Source: Terriglobia bacterium
GTDB lineage: Bacteria > Acidobacteriota > Terriglobia > Terriglobales > Acidobacteriaceae
DNA length: 64,000 nucleotides
Direction of reading: 5' to 3'
NCBI GenBank assembly: GCA_020073565.1
Contig: JAIQEY010000009.1
Span: 1 to 64,000, forward strand
A model generated the notes under the pieces. It was not told where the DNA came from. It worked only from the letters and a program-made list of their open reading frames with translations, and searched no databases. Below, in pieces: positions 60,615 through 64,000 of the stretch (position 1 is the stretch's first letter; the number at the start of each line of letters is the position of its first letter). Made by a program: the position numbers and the translations under genes.

Positions 60615-61541
60615 CTAGGAGAGCTTCTTCTTTGCAAACGGAACGGCATACGCGGCCGCAGGATTGTGCGAGATTGCCGTCGAAGCTTTGCGATAGTATT
60701 CCAGGGCTTTGTCCTTCTCGCCCAGCTTTTCGTAGGTCTGGCCCATCATGCACTGGATGAAGGGATCGTTCTGGTTTGCCTGATTCAGGCCATCAAGCGC
60801 CGTCTTGTAATCGCCCGTGTAGAACGCGACGTATCCTTTCAGGTAGGGAAAGAATGGCGCCTGCTCGGGGATGGTGCCCTTGTCGAGGACGGCCTTTGCC
60901 GCAGCAACATGCGTTTGGGCTTCTGCTTGATTGCCACGCCGGGCGGCGATGCGGGCCCGAGCGTGCTCCCACCGGAAGTTCCACAGGTCTTGCCGAGCGG
61001 GCTTGATGTCGGGTTCCTTTAGTCCCGTCTCGTGGCCCATCTGATACCACTTGTACGCAGCGTCCAAGTCACCGGAATCGATACAAACGCGCGCCGCCTC
61101 GTTTGCAGTCTCTCCCTGTTGAAAAAAATTCTTCCCGGTGCCGTAGAGATCGAAGACCTGTTGTTCGTACTCGACGGTTTTCTTGCAATCCCCCTCGAAC
61201 GCGTATGACATCGCCATCGCTCTCTTGGCGGATGCCTTGCCCTCGGGGGTGTCCGCAACCTCGATTGCCTTCGTGAAATACTTCCGGGCATCCTCGCCCT
61301 TCCCCATCAGATCGAGCACGCTCCCCGCCGCGAGGTTGGCGGGCACCGAATCCGGTGAAGTCTGGAGAATCTTGCGATACAGCGCCAACGCATCCTCCGG
61401 CTTTCCCTCGCGCATCAACTGCTGGCCTTGTTTGACGAACTCGGGCTGTTGCTGCTGGGTGGGCGCTTGTGTAAATAACGGCGACACAAGACCAAGAGTC
61501 AGAAGCCATGCTAAAGCAATCGCAGCGATGGTCAATTTCAT
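60615..61541 (-). CDS. Exported tetratricopeptide-repeat protein
   Basis: A 308-residue protein from the ATG at 61541, which opens a signal peptide (KLTIAAIALAWLLTLGLVS). TPR units follow, for example GKPEDALALYRKILQTSPDS, GEDARKYFTKAIEVAD and GEKDKALEYYRKASTAI. TATAAT ends only seven bases before the ATG on the minus strand and no ribosome-binding site is visible, so the message may be leaderless. The function is probably protein-protein contact in the periplasm; no partner is evident. It converges on the LacI gene with 30 bases between stops. Confidence 0.85.
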   Translation of the reverse strand: MKLTIAAIALAWLLTLGLVSPLFTQAPTQQQQPEFVKQGQQLMREGKPEDALALYRKILQTSPDSVPANLAAGSVLDLMGKGEDARKYFTKAIEVADTPEGKASAKRAMAMSYAFEGDCKKTVEYEQQVFDLYGTGKNFFQQGETANEAARVCIDSGDLDAAYKWYQMGHETGLKEPDIKPARQDLWNFRWEHARARIAARRGNQAEAQTHVAAAKAVLDKGTIPEQAPFFPYLKGYVAFYTGDYKTALDGLNQANQNDPFIQCMMGQTYEKLGEKDKALEYYRKASTAISHNPAAAYAVPFAKKKLS

Positions 61542-61662
61542 GCGGAGATTATAGATCGAGCGATCATCCTCAATCATCCTCAGGGTCACTCGGAGATGCG
61601 CCTGGAGTCGTAAGCTCGGCTAAAATAAGCGAGTCAAGCACGTATGTGAAAGCGGCGCTGCC

Positions 61663-62004
61663 GTGACTGACGACACCATCACGATCTCACCGGGTTCGCG
61701 ATTTCGAGCCGCCATGGCGCTGGCCATCGTGGCGGACGCGCTCCAAATCGTCGTTTTCCCTTTGTTTGCCGAAGGCGCTTTGTCGCCCGCTAATGACATA
61801 CTCGATTTCGGAATCGCAGCCGTGCTGATTCACCTCCTGGGCTGGCACTGGGAATTTCTGCCGACTTTCTTTGCCGAACTCGTGCCCGGAGCCGATTTGG
61901 TTCCCTTCTGGACGCTTGCGGTTGCAAATGTCTATCGGAAATCGAAGCAGAGCGCTGTTAACGTAGAAGAAAGTCGTGAGCAGCACCCGGCGCTGAAGGA
62001 ATAG
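61663..62004 (+). CDS. Small membrane protein, unknown function
   Basis: A 113-residue protein from a GTG. Two or three hydrophobic segments are visible (FRAAMALAIVADALQIVVFP, FGIAAVLIHLLGWHWEFLP, LVPFWTLAVANVY), followed by a charged tail. I do not recognise the family, although similar small four-segment proteins occur in acidobacteria. It is divergent from the TPR gene and convergent with the DUF4386 array; no ribosome-binding site is obvious, so the start is uncertain. Confidence 0.6.
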   Translation: MTDDTITISPGSRFRAAMALAIVADALQIVVFPLFAEGALSPANDILDFGIAAVLIHLLGWHWEFLPTFFAELVPGADLVPFWTLAVANVYRKSKQSAVNVEESREQHPALKE

Positions 62005-62087
62005 AGAGGCTCCTGTTCGTCGGCTTGAAGATGTAAAGTGCCAGCGACAATGTGAGAAGCGCTCGCATTCTCCCGCTCCTTAACTAG

Positions 62088-62822
62088 TCACTGCCCCGCT
62101 GCGTTGGCCTGCTGCGTCCATCGTTGAGCGTTCACGCCGATCACCAGGAGCCATAGGGTCAGCGATATCTGTCCAACGCCGGGAAAAACCAGAATGTAGG
62201 GCTGCAGAGACCGCACGAGCGGCGGTGACAGAAACAGCACGTAGCTCAAACCGGCAAGCGCCATCAGCACACCAAGGATGCGCGGCAGGAAGGTGGACCT
62301 GAGAATGAGGATGCCGACCAGGAGGAGATACAATCCGAAAAATACCAGGCCGATGTTGTGGTAGGCCGCGGCGCGCAGTCTGAGAAACACGAGCGCCAGC
62401 GCCTGCGACTGTTCCGCTGTAAACACGCTCATGTATGGCGAGCCCCCCAACAGGACCAAGGGAGCGAGATGAAACAGGCTGCTCATGGCCTGAACCGCGC
62501 ATGCCACGAGGCTGAAAAATGCTGCGCCTAAGGAGACGCTCCTGTTCACGGGCTTGAACAACTCGTAAAGAAGAGCCGTCAAAGCGATATAGCTTGCGAA
62601 CGCGATGATGTCGCCGGCGAAGCCCAACCGCCATAACGGTTCGTGCGCCATGATGTTGGTTGCGGTAGCCGCGGCGTCGTCCGATACCACCAGCCGGTTA
62701 CGAACGAAGATCTCGACGAACATTCTCGTCAGTATGGTGACCAAATAAAAGACACCAGCAACCCTGGCTTTCAGGCGCGGCGACGCTGCGGCGATCCGTT
62801 GTGTCAGTGCAGATGTGCTCAT
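62088..62822 (-). CDS. DUF4386 membrane protein
   Basis: A 244-residue protein with about six membrane helices, starting VAGVFYLVTILTRMFVEIFV. DUF4386 signs include the loop ATATNIMAHEPLWRLGFAGD, LYELFKPVNRSVSLGAAFF, and the late [20 protein letters not shown]. The biological role of DUF4386 is not established. It is the first stop-proximal member of a three-gene tandem array; its C-terminal half is very like the partial protein at the window's right end (shared [14 protein letters not shown] and NAQRW/NEQRW), so these two are close paralogues. Confidence 0.88.
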   Translation of the reverse strand: MSTSALTQRIAAASPRLKARVAGVFYLVTILTRMFVEIFVRNRLVVSDDAAATATNIMAHEPLWRLGFAGDIIAFASYIALTALLYELFKPVNRSVSLGAAFFSLVACAVQAMSSLFHLAPLVLLGGSPYMSVFTAEQSQALALVFLRLRAAAYHNIGLVFFGLYLLLVGILILRSTFLPRILGVLMALAGLSYVLFLSPPLVRSLQPYILVFPGVGQISLTLWLLVIGVNAQRWTQQANAAGQ

Positions 62823-62894
62823 ACTCGCTCCTCCCGGCCAGCGATCAAATTAAGGGTCCGTGGCGCGCTAGGGTTTAGGCGACACCGGCCTGTG

Positions 62895-63626
62895 CTAGAT
62901 CGCTTGCTTTGTCGGGACAGCTATCCCAGAGGGCAGCAATCCCTTAAACAGAAGCCAAAAACTCGTTGCTATATCGAAAACACCCATCGGCGTATCGAAC
63001 CACCACAGGTTAACGATCTTGTCGAAGTCAGGAAAAATGTAGAAAACGAAAGTACACGCTACGCAAAATGCAGACGAGATCACCCCGAAGGCAGCCAGTG
63101 CTCGAGGGATGTAGTGGGACTTGAACCACAGGCAACCGCAGACTGTGGATGCCAGTGCACCAAACAGCAAGCCAACGTAATAGTAGTCAAAACGCGTGCC
63201 CAGATAGAGCCTCGCCAAGGCCTGCGATGGCTCCGCTTCAAATGCTCGCAAGTAATCAGCGCCCCTAAGGAGCCGCAGAGCGTCAAAGAGATTGAGCGTC
63301 ATAACAAGCCACATCAGGACCCATACGAGCCTCCAGAATGCCGCAAGCAAGGCGAGGCCTTGATTGACCGGCTTGAGAATCACGTAGAGCGCTGTGAGAA
63401 GCACAACAACGCCTGCGCAGTAAATGAGATCGCCGGCGATGCCGATGCGAAAGAGTCGTTCGTGCGCCAGGATATTCCGGGCAGTTTCCGCGGCATTGTT
63501 CCCGACAATCAGACGGTCGTGGATACCAAAATTCACATAGACCACGGTGGCGAACGTGATTAGGTAAGCTAATCCCGCGACTTTCGCGGCTTTGCGTTGT
63601 GACCCGTCGATTGTGTTGATTGGCAT
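62895..63626 (-). CDS. DUF4386 membrane protein
   Basis: A 243-residue, six-helix membrane protein beginning KAAKVAGLAYLITFATVVYV. It has the family loop NNAAETARNILAHERLFRIG followed by AGDLIYCAGVVVLLTALYVI and LKPVNQGLALLAAF. The C-terminal part (PRALAAFGVISSAFCVACTF) differs from its neighbours, so it is the more distant paralogue of the three. Function unknown. Spacing to the flanking copies is under 75 bases, suggesting a single transcript from beyond the right edge. Confidence 0.88.
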   Translation of the reverse strand: MPINTIDGSQRKAAKVAGLAYLITFATVVYVNFGIHDRLIVGNNAAETARNILAHERLFRIGIAGDLIYCAGVVVLLTALYVILKPVNQGLALLAAFWRLVWVLMWLVMTLNLFDALRLLRGADYLRAFEAEPSQALARLYLGTRFDYYYVGLLFGALASTVCGCLWFKSHYIPRALAAFGVISSAFCVACTFVFYIFPDFDKIVNLWWFDTPMGVFDIATSFWLLFKGLLPSGIAVPTKQAI

Positions 63627-63669
63627 TTCATTTCCTCCGGTGGCCCGGATCTGCCGTAGACAGCGGCTT

Positions 63670-64000
63670 TCATGTGCGCATCCCCGCGACAGTGGCCTGC
63701 TCCTTCCATCGTTGTTCGTTCACGCCCATCACGAGGAGCCACAGGATCAGCGCTGCTGCCCCGAGGAGGCCGAAGGCTGCAATGTAGGGGAACAGACGGT
63801 ATCCGAGCGGCGGATACAGGAAGCTCAGCCAACCCAAACCTCCCAATAGCGACAACACGCCCAGAATCCGAGGCAGGAAGGTGGACCTGATAATGAGATA
63901 GCCCGTCAGGAGTGCATAGAATCCGAAAAATACCAAGGCGATCGCGGCGCCATGATCATTTACCTTAAGAAAGAGGAGCGCCAACGCCTGCAACTGTTCC
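63670..64000 (-). CDS. DUF4386 membrane protein, 5' end outside window
   Basis: The last ~110 residues of a third DUF4386 protein; the frame runs off the right edge. The visible part has the helices [18 protein letters not shown] and [20 protein letters not shown] and the shared motif [18 protein letters not shown]. It is strongly similar to the C-terminal half of the product at 62088-62822, indicating recent duplication. Confidence 0.85.
   Translation of the reverse strand, partial: EQLQALALLFLKVNDHGAAIALVFFGFYALLTGYLIIRSTFLPRILGVLSLLGGLGWLSFLYPPLGYRLFPYIAAFGLLGAAALILWLLVMGVNEQRWKEQATVAGMRT

Noticed and set aside
1..64000. CRISPR arrays, rRNA, tRNA, transposases or prophage
   Set aside because: I looked for regular short repeats, tRNA-like cloverleaf regions and transposase or integrase motifs and saw none that hold up.

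Overview
The window looks like soil Acidobacteriota (Terriglobia-like) DNA. The evidence is lineage-typical rather than a marker gene: two very long Oar-type TonB-dependent receptors with N-terminal carboxypeptidase-regulatory domains, an ASPIC/UnbV protein coupled to a TPR protein, DUF2934, DUF4386 paralogues, DUF1080, Tat-exported Gfo/Idh/MocA oxidoreductases, and a moderately high GC content. I see no rRNA, tRNA, CRISPR array, insertion sequence or prophage.

Layout. 1-8.2 kb: a secreted BNR-repeat protein whose 3' end is duplicated almost exactly upstream, a thermonuclease between the two copies, and a large RHS protein flanked by directly repeated small-ORF elements. 8.2-18.7 kb: a sodium:solute symporter with a NagZ-like GH3 enzyme; an MFS transporter with a nitrilase-family amidase; a secreted serine hydrolase; and an amidohydrolase with its MerR-XRE-cupin regulator. 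18.9-24.0 kb: a divergent TonB receptor, an AtzG-like small protein and an amidase. The regulator's promoter region and the receptor's share a TTTGCGCAAA-like dyad. 24-28.3 kb: an Fe-S protein, a DUF2934-Hsp20 protein, a lone Flp pilin and a cyclopropane synthase. 28.5-36.1 kb: a seven-gene respiratory operon (cupredoxin, flavo-ferredoxin oxidoreductase, Rieske, split cytochrome b, octahaem cytochrome c, Ig-like monohaem cytochrome). 36.2-43.6 kb: bacterioferritin, a long isocitrate lyase, and a histidine kinase / response regulator / PP2C phosphatase / ECF sigma operon.

44-52.5 kb is a minus-strand cluster (LacI, TPR, ASPIC/UnbV, decayed gluconate-dehydrogenase subunit 3, TonB receptor). 52.8-60.6 kb is the most unusual region. 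It holds a corrinoid methyl-transfer set (RACo-type activator, DUF1638 protein, non-pyrrolysine MttB-like methyltransferase, and a collapsed uroporphyrinogen-decarboxylase-fold methyltransferase) interleaved with DUF1080, a Gfo/Idh/MocA oxidoreductase, SIS and EamA remnants, and a LacI regulator. The palindrome GCAAACGTTTGC or a close variant overlies or adjoins every promoter I can identify there, which suggests one LacI-controlled regulon. The right end has a TPR protein, a small membrane protein and three tandem DUF4386 membrane proteins.

A recurring theme is deletion scarring. Gene remnants with lost middles or ends lie at 24.1-24.3, 47.6-47.9, 54.2-54.5 and 59.0-59.3 kb, in otherwise intact operons.
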